Assembly (NCBI RefSeq): GCF_003207895.1
Contig: NZ_NKUB01000020.1
Coordinates: forward strand, 1-48,226
Length of the DNA stretch: 48,226 nucleotides
Reading direction: 5' to 3'
Source: Komagataeibacter swingsii
GTDB lineage: Bacteria > Pseudomonadota > Alphaproteobacteria > Acetobacterales > Acetobacteraceae
This document shows positions 33,888 to 43,700 of the stretch, piece by piece. The notes beneath the pieces are model-generated. The model was not told the origin of the DNA, did not search any database, and was given only the letters and a program-made list of their open reading frames with translations. Positions within the stretch are counted from its first letter, which is position 1. Each line of letters starts with the position of its first letter. Position numbers and translations under genes: made by a program.

Positions 33888-34937
33888 ATGACTGACGCAC
33901 CGACCGACATATCCGACACCGACGCGACCGCACTGCACCGCACGCTGCTGACCATCGATACGCATGTGGACATACCGTGGCCGGACCGGGACGACTTTGC
34001 CACGGGCGCCCCGTCGCGACGGGTGGACCTGCCGCGCATGCGCGCAGGTGGCCTGAAGGCCGCGTGCCTTGTGGCCTATGTGGGACAGGGTGCGCGTGAC
34101 GCGACGGGACATGCGGCGGCGTCCACGCGGGCGGAAGCCATGCTGCGCGTGATCGGGGAGACGGGCCGGATTCCGGGCGTGCGGACATGCGATACGGCGG
34201 CGGCGGTGCGCGCCGCCTATGACGCCGGGGAAATCGCCATCATCCCCGCCGTGGAAAACGGTTATGCGATTGGCGAGGACCTGTCGCTTGTCGCGCGTTT
34301 CCGGGCCATGGGCGCGCGCTACATGACGCTGACGCATAACGGGCACAACCAGCTGGCCGATTCGGCGCGCCCCATGCACCATCTTGCCGATCCCGAAACG
34401 CTGCATGGCGGCCTGTCCGGCCTTGGCCGCGACGCGGTGGCCGAGATGAACCGCGTGGGCATGCTGGTCGATGTGTCGCATACGTCACGCGACACCATGA
34501 TGCAGGCGGTCGAACTGTCCCGCGCACCGGTCTTCGCCAGCCATTCCTGCGTGCGCGCCCTGTGCGATCACCCGCGCAACCTTGACGACGGGCAGCTTGA
34601 CGCGCTGAAGGCGTGTGGCGGGGTCATCCACATTACCGCCATGGACGCCTTCCTGCGCCCGCGTGACGTGCGCGACATGCGCCCGGTCACGGTGGCGGAC
34701 TTCGTGGACCATATCGACTACGCCGTGCAGCGAATCGGAATCAAGCATGTCGGCATCTCGTCCGACTTCGATGGCGGCGGCGGCATACGCGGCTGGGCCG
34801 ATGCTTCGGAATCGCCCAATCTTACGGCGGAACTGCTGCGCCGTGGCTATGACCGCAGCCAGATCGCGGCCCTGTGGGGGGAAAATTTCCTGCGTATCCT
34901 GAAACAGGCGGAAGAGGTCGCCAGCACGTTCGCGTGA
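33888..34937 (+). CDS. Membrane dipeptidase-like (renal dipeptidase family, peptidase M19)
   Basis: A 349-residue zinc peptidase. Metal ligands of the M19 family are visible: H26-x-D28 (TIDTHVDIP), E123 (AVENGYAIG), H198 (VDVSHTS) and H219 (FASHS). The C-terminal part has HVGISSDFDGGGGI. ATG 33888 follows GGAGG; the longer open frame upstream is non-coding. It hydrolyses dipeptides, including D-amino acid dipeptides; no signal peptide is seen, so it is probably cytoplasmic. Confidence 0.9.
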   Translation: MTDAPTDISDTDATALHRTLLTIDTHVDIPWPDRDDFATGAPSRRVDLPRMRAGGLKAACLVAYVGQGARDATGHAAASTRAEAMLRVIGETGRIPGVRTCDTAAAVRAAYDAGEIAIIPAVENGYAIGEDLSLVARFRAMGARYMTLTHNGHNQLADSARPMHHLADPETLHGGLSGLGRDAVAEMNRVGMLVDVSHTSRDTMMQAVELSRAPVFASHSCVRALCDHPRNLDDGQLDALKACGGVIHITAMDAFLRPRDVRDMRPVTVADFVDHIDYAVQRIGIKHVGISSDFDGGGGIRGWADASESPNLTAELLRRGYDRSQIAALWGENFLRILKQAEEVASTFA

Positions 34938-34982
34938 CCATGAAATCCCGCGCGCTCTGGATCACATGCGCTCGACGGGGTA

Positions 34983-35013
34983 TATCCTGTGCCGCATTGA
35001 CGAATACAGGATA
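34983..35013 (+). promoter_or_regulatory. Hairpin sequestering the ahcY ribosome site
   Basis: TATCCTGT and ACAGGATA form a perfect 8-bp stem with a 15-nt loop, ending 4 bp before the ahcY ATG. The 3' arm contains the AGGA ribosome site. Translation would therefore depend on opening this stem. It does not match a SAH or SAM riboswitch core that I can recognise. Confidence 0.5.
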
Positions 35014-35017
35014 GAAA

Positions 35018-36316
35018 ATGACTGCCAGCACTGATTACAAGGTCAAGGACATCTCGCTTGCCGACTGGGGCCGCAAGGAAATCTCGATCGCTGAAGGCGA
35101 AATGCCGGGACTTATGGCGCTCCGCGAGGAATACGGCGCGTCCAAGCCGCTGAAAGGCGCGCGCATCGCCGGCTGCCTGCACATGACGATCCAGACCGCC
35201 GTGCTGATCGAGACGCTGACGGCGCTGGGCGCCACGGTGCGCTGGTCCTCGTGCAACATCTTCTCGACGCAGGACCAGGCGGCCGCCGCCATCGCCGCGA
35301 CCGGCGTGCCCGTGTTCGCGTGGAAGGGCCTGACCGAGGACGAGTTCTGGTGGTGCATCGAGCAGACCATCAAGGGGCCGGATGGCTGGACGCCGAACAT
35401 GATCCTCGACGACGGCGGGGACCTGACGACGCTCATGCACGAGAAGTATCCCGAGATGCTCAATGACGTGCGCGGTGTCTCCGAAGAGACCACGACGGGC
35501 GTGCATCGCCTGTGGGACATGGCCAAGAAGGGCCTGCTAAAGGTTCCGGCCATCAACGTCAACGACAGCGTCACGAAGTCGAAGTTCGACAACCTGTATG
35601 GCTGCCGTGAAAGCCTGGTGGACGCGATCCGCCGTGGCACGGACGTGATGATGGCGGGCAAGGTTGCCGTGGTCGCCGGTTATGGCGACGTGGGCAAGGG
35701 TTCGGCCGCATCGCTGCGCAACGCGGGCTGCCGCGTGCTGGTGACCGAGGTTGACCCCATCTGCGCGCTGCAGGCCGCGATGGAAGGCTATGAGGTCGTG
35801 ACGATGGAAGAAGGCGCGCCGCGCGGCGACATCTTCGTCACCGCGACCGGCAACGAAGGCGTCATCACCATCGAGCACATGCGCGAGATGAAGAACCGCG
35901 CCATCGTGTGCAACATCGGGCATTTCGATTCCGAAATCCAGATCAACGCCCTGCGCAACTACAAATGGGACAACATCAAGCCGCAGGTGGACGAGGTCAT
36001 CTTCCCCGATGGCAAGCGCCTGATCGTGCTGTCCGAAGGCCGCCTGGTGAACCTGGGCAACGCGACGGGCCACCCGTCCTTCGTCATGTCCGCGTCCTTC
36101 ACCAACCAGACGCTGGCGCAGATCGACCTGTGGCAGGCGCCCGAAGGCAAGTACGAAAACAAGGTCTATACCCTGCCCAAGCACCTGGATGAAAAGGTGG
36201 CGTTCCTCCACCTCGCCAAGGTCGGCGCGAAGCTGTCGAAGCTGTCAAAAGCGCAGGCGGATTACATCGGCGTGCCGGTCAATGGCCCGTTCAAGAATGA
36301 TCTGTATCGTTACTAA
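35018..36316 (+). CDS. ahcY: Adenosylhomocysteinase
   Basis: A 432-residue protein. It has the NAD-binding motif [16 protein letters not shown], the N-terminal [32 protein letters not shown] and the C-terminal [10 protein letters not shown], the KxxxYRY tail that completes the neighbouring subunit's site. It hydrolyses S-adenosylhomocysteine to adenosine and homocysteine, keeping methylation reactions running. A hairpin covering the ribosome site precedes it. Confidence 0.97.
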   Translation: MTASTDYKVKDISLADWGRKEISIAEGEMPGLMALREEYGASKPLKGARIAGCLHMTIQTAVLIETLTALGATVRWSSCNIFSTQDQAAAAIAATGVPVFAWKGLTEDEFWWCIEQTIKGPDGWTPNMILDDGGDLTTLMHEKYPEMLNDVRGVSEETTTGVHRLWDMAKKGLLKVPAINVNDSVTKSKFDNLYGCRESLVDAIRRGTDVMMAGKVAVVAGYGDVGKGSAASLRNAGCRVLVTEVDPICALQAAMEGYEVVTMEEGAPRGDIFVTATGNEGVITIEHMREMKNRAIVCNIGHFDSEIQINALRNYKWDNIKPQVDEVIFPDGKRLIVLSEGRLVNLGNATGHPSFVMSASFTNQTLAQIDLWQAPEGKYENKVYTLPKHLDEKVAFLHLAKVGAKLSKLSKAQADYIGVPVNGPFKNDLYRY

Positions 36317-36394
36317 GCGCTGCAAACGTCCCTAACATACGCGTGAGGGGTCCGGCATCCGCCGGACCACATCATGTGATGGAGTAAAGAGAAC

Positions 36395-36796
36395 ATGAGC
36401 ATCTTCGGTTCAATCCTGTCCAAGATTTTCGGCAGCCACACCGCCGCTGCCGCCACCCCGGCCGCCGCTGCCACCGCGGCACCTGCCGCAGGCGCACCCG
36501 CAGCGGCCGTGGCTGCGGCCCCTGCCGCCCCGGCGCAGCCGGTGGACGTGAACGCCGTGCTGACCGCGCTGGCAGCCAAATACCCCGAAAAACTGAACTG
36601 GCAGACCTCCATCGTGGACCTGATGCGCCTGCTGGGCCTCGACAACTCGCTGGCCGCGCGCAAGCAACTGGCGACGGAACTGCACTACACCGGCGACATG
36701 AACGACACCGCGCCGATGAACATCTGGCTGATCAAGCAGGTCATGCAGAAGCTGGCGGAAAATGGCGGCAAGGTTTCCCCTGATCTGATGAAGTAA
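36395..36796 (+). CDS. DUF3597-domain protein
   Basis: A 133-residue protein. It opens with MSIFGSILSKIFGSH, followed by an Ala/Pro-rich linker (residues 17-48), then a compact helical domain with DVNAVLTALAAKYPEKLNWQ and SIVDLMRLLGLDNSLAARKQ. This is the usual layout of DUF3597 proteins; their function is unknown. ATG 36395 has GGAG upstream. It lies between ahcY and a CorA-like transporter and is closed by a terminator at 36811. Confidence 0.85.
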   Translation: MSIFGSILSKIFGSHTAAAATPAAAATAAPAAGAPAAAVAAAPAAPAQPVDVNAVLTALAAKYPEKLNWQTSIVDLMRLLGLDNSLAARKQLATELHYTGDMNDTAPMNIWLIKQVMQKLAENGGKVSPDLMK

Positions 36797-36810
36797 TACG
36801 CCGCTGGTGT

Positions 36811-36852
36811 AACGGGCGGGCGCGTGGCCAACGGCCACCGGCCGCCCGTTTC
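36811..36852 (+). terminator. Terminator after DUF3597 gene
   Basis: AACGGGCGG pairs with CCGCCCGTT, and an inner TGGCC-AAC-GGCCA hairpin lies inside. It starts 14 bp after the stop codon. The T-run is short, so it is less canonical. Confidence 0.55.
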
Positions 36853-36915
36853 GTATCAGCCACGGACAGGGCCACCAGAACCAGCCGGACCAGCAGCATG
36901 ACGGAGGGATACGCG

Positions 36916-37977
36916 ATGGGAAACGTCCCCGATTTCCCCATGATGGACACCGCCACCGGGCTGTCTGCCGACATGTTATCCGCGTCCGCCGTCTCCAACG
37001 GGCTGGTATGGGCCATTGCCTGCCAGCCGGGCCAGAAACCCGAGCGCCTGACGGATGAACAGATCGCCCGCGCGCTTGAAGGCAGCCCCCCCGATGAGCC
37101 GGCCACATGGGTCTGGCTGCATTACGACATTGTCCACACGGCCAGCCGCGCCCACATCCAGGCCATTCCCTGCCTGCCCGAGGAAGTGCGCCTTGCATTG
37201 GGCAGCACCGATCGCGGCACCAATGTCGAGGCGGAAGGCGACATCGTCTATGGCGCCCTGCCCGGCTTTGACGATGCCATGTCGGAAGATGACAAGAACC
37301 TGTCCGCATGGCGTTTTGCGGTCCTGCCTACCCTGCTGATCACCACACGCCGCCAGCCGGTTCCGGCCCTGGGCGTCATTTACCGCGCCATGCAGCGGGC
37401 GTCATTCGACTCCCCCGCCGAGGTCGTGGACCATACCCTGCTGGAATTCGCCGATACCGTACGGCGCAATATCGCCATGCTGGATGACCAGCTGGACCGT
37501 GCCGAGGACCTGCTGCTGACACTGGACCAGCACACCGATTTCGGCCGCATAAGTGGGCTGATCGGGCGCGTGCGCCGCCGTTCGACCGAACTGCGCCGCG
37601 TGATTTCGCCCGTGGACCGCATTTTCCATAACGAGGACCTGGACCTGCCCGAATGGGCGGAAGATGACATCCGCGACCGTTCGCAGCGCCAGATCCACGC
37701 AGCCCTTGATGACCTTCTGGCGCTACAGGACCGCGCCCGGTCGCTGCAGGACGAACTGGCGTCCGGTCAGGCGGAGGAGACCAACCGCCGCCTGTACACC
37801 GTGTCCATCGTGACCACGCTCATGCTGCCCGCAACCTTTGTGACCGGCTTTTTCGGCATGAATACTGGCGGCATGTTTCTGGCCACGGGCACACTGGGCA
37901 CCGTGGAGGCAGGCGGTATCTGCTTCGTGTTCATGATGATTACGTGGCTGCTGCTGAAAGTCATGAAGCTGCTGTAG
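36916..37977 (+). CDS. CorA/ZntB-family divalent cation transporter
   Basis: A 353-residue protein. The large N-terminal soluble part ends in a long helix (RRRSTELRRVISPVDRIF), followed by two C-terminal helices with the selectivity motif GMN in FVTGFFGMNTGG. The second helix (GICFVFMMITWLLLKVMKLL) is at the very end. Members move Mg2+, Co2+ or export/import Zn2+; the ion is not evident. I chose ATG 36916 because GGAGGG lies 7 nt upstream; 36898 is also open. Confidence 0.88.
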   Translation: MGNVPDFPMMDTATGLSADMLSASAVSNGLVWAIACQPGQKPERLTDEQIARALEGSPPDEPATWVWLHYDIVHTASRAHIQAIPCLPEEVRLALGSTDRGTNVEAEGDIVYGALPGFDDAMSEDDKNLSAWRFAVLPTLLITTRRQPVPALGVIYRAMQRASFDSPAEVVDHTLLEFADTVRRNIAMLDDQLDRAEDLLLTLDQHTDFGRISGLIGRVRRRSTELRRVISPVDRIFHNEDLDLPEWAEDDIRDRSQRQIHAALDDLLALQDRARSLQDELASGQAEETNRRLYTVSIVTTLMLPATFVTGFFGMNTGGMFLATGTLGTVEAGGICFVFMMITWLLLKVMKLL

Positions 37978-38196
37978 TCAGGACCCTGCCTAATCCAGTC
38001 AGGCTGTTTCCGGAGCCAGCGATACCCCTTCCGACCCACGCGCATCATCTGACGCCAGACACGCCCCTGAAACGTCCCGATCCCACCGCATTGAGGGATG
38101 TCGTGCAGGCAATTGCGCCGCAATGATCTTCTGGCGTCATTATCATCATGGGAAACTTTACGCGGATTGATGAATTTCCATGAAAAGTGTTAGAAT

Positions 38197-38225
38197 TTGC
38201 CGACCTGCAATGGCTCGGATATACA
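38197..38225 (+). promoter_or_regulatory. Putative promoter of the glycosyltransferase cluster
   Basis: TTGCCG and TATACA are spaced 17 bp apart, 39 bp upstream of the first glycosyltransferase start codon. The surrounding DNA is more AT-rich than the rest of the region. The remaining part of the 286-bp spacer after the CorA gene holds nothing I recognise. Confidence 0.4.
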
Positions 38226-38263
38226 CTATCGCCAGTACAGGCTGAACGGACAAATCCCTTCAT

Positions 38264-40651
38264 ATGACCAGCAAATTTTCTTCTTCCACGGATGAACATT
38301 CAGCCCTGGAACAGGAGATCGTAAGGGTCCGCCTGCAACTGGGACAGGCGCAGATGGAAACGGCCCTGCGGGATCAGCGGATTTACAAGCTGCGTCATTC
38401 CCTGTCATGGCACCTCACGTTGCCCGTACGTAAAATACGCCCTGCGGTGCTCAAGCAGCGTGATCTTATACAGACAGGGCAGCAGAAAATCGTCAATTGG
38501 GGCAGTCGTGTCAGTCGCCGCGTGGCGTCCATGCTGAAGGATGGGTCATCTGCCGCCTTACAACAGGTCGATGATGCGCCCCTGCCCCCGGCGGGCGTAA
38601 GGCGCGCCTATGCCGACTGGATCGCCCGTTTCGATATCCTGCATGATGCGGACATGGATATTTTCCAGCAGATCGAAACCACGTATCACCGCCAGTTCGC
38701 TCCTGTCCGTATCCTGTACCAGTTTGACAGCCATACGCTGTGCAATGCTGCTGAAATTATAGAAAGCCTGCAAGCCCAATACTTTACAAACTGGCGGGCG
38801 ATTTTCCTGTTTGATCCGTCATGTGATGCGCAACAGGTGGCCGCAGTCAACGCCCGTATCGCTGATGCCCGCATCACGGCTGCTGCTCCCTTCCCCATGC
38901 TGCAGGAGGATGAGGCGCTGGTCCTGGCGTCCGGTCATGTCTGCCTGCGCCCCCATGCCCTTCTTGCCCTTTCCTGCGCCGCACGCAGCGGGGCGCGTCT
39001 GGTTTATGGCGATGAAGACATGCGTTCGCGGGGCGGGACCCGGCATACTCCCTTTTTCAAGCCTGATTTCTCGCCAGAACTGCTGTATCACGTGGATTAC
39101 CTGACCGGCGGCAGCATGCTGGCGGGAAATGCGGCACTGAACCGGCATGTCCATACGGCGCTGCTGGCGGGGCAGGACATGCAGGCCGTGCTGCAACAGG
39201 CCGTGGAAGGTCTTTCCCGCGCGCAGACATGTCATATCCCGTTCATCCTGTCCCATCTGCTGGGACCTGAACCAGACCGTCAGCATGGCACGCCGCCCCT
39301 TCTCTCCTGTCCGACGGGCGGTTGGCCGACCGTTTCCATCATTATCCCGACCCGGGACCGTCTTGGCCTGTTGCGCGCCTGCCTGGACAGTATCAAGACG
39401 CGGACGGATTATCCGTCCGACAGGATCGAAATCATCATTGTTGATAACGGGTCGGTCGAGCGTGCCACGCTTGACTACCTGTCCGCGGGTCAGGGCGAGA
39501 ACCGCTTTACTGTCATTCGCGATGACGGACCTTTCAATTACTCACGCCTTAACAATCTGGCCGCCGCACAGGCCCATAATGATATCATTGTCCTGCTGAA
39601 CAATGATACCGAAGTGCTTACGCCCGCATGGCTGAAACTGCTGATGTCACAGGCGATCAAGAAAGATGTCGCGGCTGTGGGCGGAAAACTGCTGTATGAC
39701 AACCGCACGGTGCAGCATGCGGGATGCGTGATTGGCAAGGGAGGCGGCGGCACGGACCATGCCGGCATCGGCCTGAAAGCAGATGATGGCGGCTATTTTG
39801 GTCTCATGAATGCCACGCGGGAGGTCTCGGCGGTTACCGCGGCCTGCCTTGCCATCCGAAAGTCCGTGTTCGAGGAACTGGGGGGGCTGGACATTCATCT
39901 TGCGGTTGCCTTCAACGATACGCTTCTATGCCTGGCGGCACAGGAGAAGGGATATCGGAATATCACGATCGGCACGCCGCTCATGCTTCATTACGAATCC
40001 CGTTCGCGTGGATATGATGATACCCCGGACAAGCAGGCGCTCTGCCGTGAAGAACTGAAGCGGACGCGGGACCGTCATGTGGATGTGTTTGAAAACGATC
40101 CCTATTACAATCCCAATCTTGATATATTCCACCTTTATGGACTGGCATGGCCACCACGGCGCGGAAAATTCTGGCGGCGTATCCCTGGCATTTCCCATGC
40201 AGGCAACATTCTGATCCTGCTGCCAGCATACCCGCATGATGAAAAAATCCATCCTTTTGTAGAATTGCAGGCACAGGCGCTGCTGAATGCGGGTTATAAC
40301 GTCACTATTGGTGGGGGTCGCGCCGGGACGGGTACGGATACGTGTCCCTATGTCCGGGTCAATACGATAAAAGATGCCGCCAGTCTTGCTGTCGCACAGG
40401 ATATGGACTGCGTTGTTGCATCCGTTGATAAATTCTATTCCATTACCGATATGCTCGGCAATGCCTGCCGCACTGTTTTCTATGATGCTGACATGGACAA
40501 CATGCAGGATTGCGCTTTCCGTTATTTCTCCCCTCGTGGTCATTCATTCGGTCGTCTTCACATGACCAATGCTTCAGGTGATGCAAAATATGACCTGACA
40601 TCATTCGTGGATATTGTAACGCAGAACATGCCGGTGGCCTGCCCGATCTGA
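38264..40651 (+). CDS. Large tandem GT2 glycosyltransferase
   Basis: A 795-residue protein. Residues 10-45 form a short coiled coil (LEQEIVRVRLQLGQAQMETA). Residues 90-340 are a worn GT2-like domain: its YADWIARF start, GARLVYGDEDMRSR (DxD-like) and HTPFFKPDFSPELL are those of the first domain in known tandem GT2 proteins. Residues 355-620 are an intact GT2 domain with VSIIIPTRDR, VDNGS and LLNNDTEVLTP. A last ~150 residues begin ILILLPAYPHDEKIHPFVEL and resemble the N-terminal Rossmann half of a GT4 enzyme. It probably builds a surface polysaccharide or glycan chain. The next gene starts 71 bp downstream. Confidence 0.88.
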   Translation: MTSKFSSSTDEHSALEQEIVRVRLQLGQAQMETALRDQRIYKLRHSLSWHLTLPVRKIRPAVLKQRDLIQTGQQKIVNWGSRVSRRVASMLKDGSSAALQQVDDAPLPPAGVRRAYADWIARFDILHDADMDIFQQIETTYHRQFAPVRILYQFDSHTLCNAAEIIESLQAQYFTNWRAIFLFDPSCDAQQVAAVNARIADARITAAAPFPMLQEDEALVLASGHVCLRPHALLALSCAARSGARLVYGDEDMRSRGGTRHTPFFKPDFSPELLYHVDYLTGGSMLAGNAALNRHVHTALLAGQDMQAVLQQAVEGLSRAQTCHIPFILSHLLGPEPDRQHGTPPLLSCPTGGWPTVSIIIPTRDRLGLLRACLDSIKTRTDYPSDRIEIIIVDNGSVERATLDYLSAGQGENRFTVIRDDGPFNYSRLNNLAAAQAHNDIIVLLNNDTEVLTPAWLKLLMSQAIKKDVAAVGGKLLYDNRTVQHAGCVIGKGGGGTDHAGIGLKADDGGYFGLMNATREVSAVTAACLAIRKSVFEELGGLDIHLAVAFNDTLLCLAAQEKGYRNITIGTPLMLHYESRSRGYDDTPDKQALCREELKRTRDRHVDVFENDPYYNPNLDIFHLYGLAWPPRRGKFWRRIPGISHAGNILILLPAYPHDEKIHPFVELQAQALLNAGYNVTIGGGRAGTGTDTCPYVRVNTIKDAASLAVAQDMDCVVASVDKFYSITDMLGNACRTVFYDADMDNMQDCAFRYFSPRGHSFGRLHMTNASGDAKYDLTSFVDIVTQNMPVACPI

Positions 40652-40722
40652 TTACGCCATTTTCAGGAAGCCATCGGCATTGACGCCATAGCGATAAAGA
40701 CTGACAGAAAGACACCCGTACT

Positions 40723-43700
40723 GTGCCCAAAGCCCTGAAGATCCGTAACCTGCTGCTGCGTCCCCACAGTACGATCAAGGCGTTAAAAGCCGTTTCAGCA
40801 GCCCGTGCCGCAGCACGGCAGCATGATTGGAAAACCGCCAGGGAACACTATGCCCAGGCCCTGGCATACAATCCCGATCAGGCACGCATATGGATACAGT
40901 ATGGCCATGCCCTGGGGCATATGGGACAGGCCAGCGAAGCGATGCAGGCCTATGCGCGTGGTACAGCTATGGTGCCCAGTGCGGACAGTTTCCTGCAATT
41001 GGGCCGAAGCTATAAAATTCTTGGCATGCGGGAGGCGGCCATCGAGGCATTCCGCAAGTCACTGGCACTCGATCCGGCCAACAAGGATTCACGTCTGGAA
41101 CTGATTGCGCTGGGTGGCGCGGTCATGACAAAAAAGACCATTGATTTTACACCCGATGCCAAATTTTTAAAGAAAAATTATAATATTGATATTGAATCCG
41201 ATGCGATCAGCGAAAAAGACAGAAAGGCGTTCGAACGTAAGGGAATATACCTGAACCTGTCGCATTTTTTACATACTCATGGCCTGACTACAGATTTCCT
41301 GACCCTGTTTGATCGGGATTATTATGCCCAAAAGCATAAGATTACAGGGGTAGATCCTGATGATCTCATGTTCAATAGCCTGAAGCATTTTACGACAACC
41401 GGCGTGCGGAACCAGTTCGCCGTCCGGAAAGGCATGGAATTCGAACCAGCCTTCTATCAGGAAAACTATGGACTTCCCGACATGTCAGGGGAAGACATTT
41501 ATCGTTACTGGTTAAATCAGGGGATCATGCATGGGCATGCCCCCAATTCCACCGTCTGGATGGCATTGCGCAAGGCCCTTGAATACGGCGAAAGCGATGG
41601 GGGCGTGGCAAACCTTATCGACAATCTGGAGCAATCAACGGTTATTGCCGCCCTGGTGCGTGGAGATATGCTGCAGGGGATCAGGCCCACGGCCCGAACG
41701 GCCTTTCTATTCCAGATGGGCGCGGAATATCTATTTGATAAAGGGGATGGAAAATCCGCTGCCTTATTGCTTGAACGCCTGCTGGATGTCTTTCCGCATC
41801 ATGAAGAGGCGCTCCTGCTTTACGCCGAGTACCAGATAACGCTGGAACAGTACCTGCTGGCAAAATGGTGCCTTGAAAAACTGGGCAAAGACACCCGGCA
41901 TGGGTACCGGTTCCGGCTTGGCATGGCAAAATGCGCGTTGGGATTGGTTCATCATGACGAAGCCTATGATGATGTTCTGCAACTGATCCGGGATTATCCC
42001 GCCATTGCTTCCCTGCGTGACCTGCGATGGAAAATTGCTGAAATCTATTTCCATGCCGCCATGCGATCCTATCAGGATCAGGCACATATGGAACGTCGGG
42101 CGGACGGAATCCGTACCCTTGACCGATATTGTGCGGTCGTAACACAGGATAGCGGTGCCGAGATCCTGCCGCCACGCCCGATCCGTTCAGTCGCGCTATT
42201 TGGCATTACGGAACTGGAACAGTGTTATTTCTATCGGATATTACAAAAAGAAGAACAGATAAAGGCGGCCGGTTTCGATGTTGCATTTTATGACGCCAAT
42301 CGGGACCATGAGAAGTTCGTTGCAGATATAAACCGTTTTGACGCAGTCATATTCTACAGGGTTTTTGCCAGCCCTTCCATTATCCGTGCGGTGGAAGCCG
42401 CACGGGTGGCGGGCCTGATTACGTTTTATGAAATAGATGACCTGTTATTTCAGTCGCAGCATTACCCGGACCCTTATGAAACATATGCAGGTCAGATTAC
42501 ATATGCACAGCATATTCGTGAGGGGATGGGTCCCCCATTGACATTGGGTGTGCTGCGCATGTGCGATTATGCCATTGCATCGACTGCGGTACTGGCCGAA
42601 GCCATGCAGCCTTATGTCAGGCAGAAAAAAGCGTTCCTGCATCAGAATGCAATGGGTGCGGACCACGAACGCTACCTGACCTATAAGCCGCCAGAAGCCG
42701 ATAACGACGTCATCACCATCTTCTATGGTTCGGGAACACGCGCGCATAAGCAGGATTTTCTGGAACTGCTGGAGCCAGCCCTGCTGGAGATCGCGCGCCG
42801 TCATGGGGCGCGGGTACGATTTGTCATTTTGGGCTGGTTACCGCTTTCGGATACCTTCCGTAAGGAAGCCGGCGACCGACTGACGTTAAGCGAACCGATA
42901 TGGGACATTCATCAATACTGGTCACTGCTCAGTCAGGCGGATATCAATCTGGCCGTTCTCAAGCGTTCACCGCATACGGATGCAAAAAGCGAGAATAAAT
43001 GGATGGAAGCGGCAATGTTCGCCATTCCGTCCATTGTCAGCCGTACCCCGGCCTACGAGGCCGCAATCGAGGACGGGCGAACGGGAATCATGTGTTCCAC
43101 GACAGGGGAATGGACGGATGCACTCGATCTGCTTGTGTCAGACAACAGGCTGCGACGACAGATCGGCCTGAATGCCCAGGCAGAAGTCCATGAAAAATAT
43201 TCCCTTTCCCGAAAAGCGGAAAATATAAAAACCATATTCAATACGGTTTCCCCCCCTGTTGTTGCCGATACACGCAAGCGCCTGCTGGTTGTGCATGTTT
43301 TTTATGCGCCGCAGGTAATCGGGGGGGCAACGCGCGTCGTACATGACAATGTCATGTACATGAAACAGAATTACGGCAATGAGTTCAATATAGATGTTGT
43401 GTGCGTTATTGACGGCGCTGAAAAAGAATATGAAATCGAGACCTATGCCTGGGAAGGCGTAAGGGTCAAGGCAGTCACCCGCTCCCATCGGGGGGAAGGC
43501 ATAGTACCTTATCATGACAGGAAAATGGGGGACATATTCTCCGCCACCCTGAAGGAATTCCAGCCAGATATCATTCATTTCCACTGTATCCAGCGCCTTA
43601 CGGTCTCTGTCGTTGATGTCGCTCGGGAAGCAAATATTCCTTATGTCATCACGGTGCATGATTCATGGTGGATTTCAGACGAACAGTTTATTGATGAAAA

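Noticed and set aside
34938-35017. SAM or SAH riboswitch before ahcY
   Set aside because: The spacer is only 80 bp and I cannot find the conserved core of any known class; only a simple hairpin is certain.
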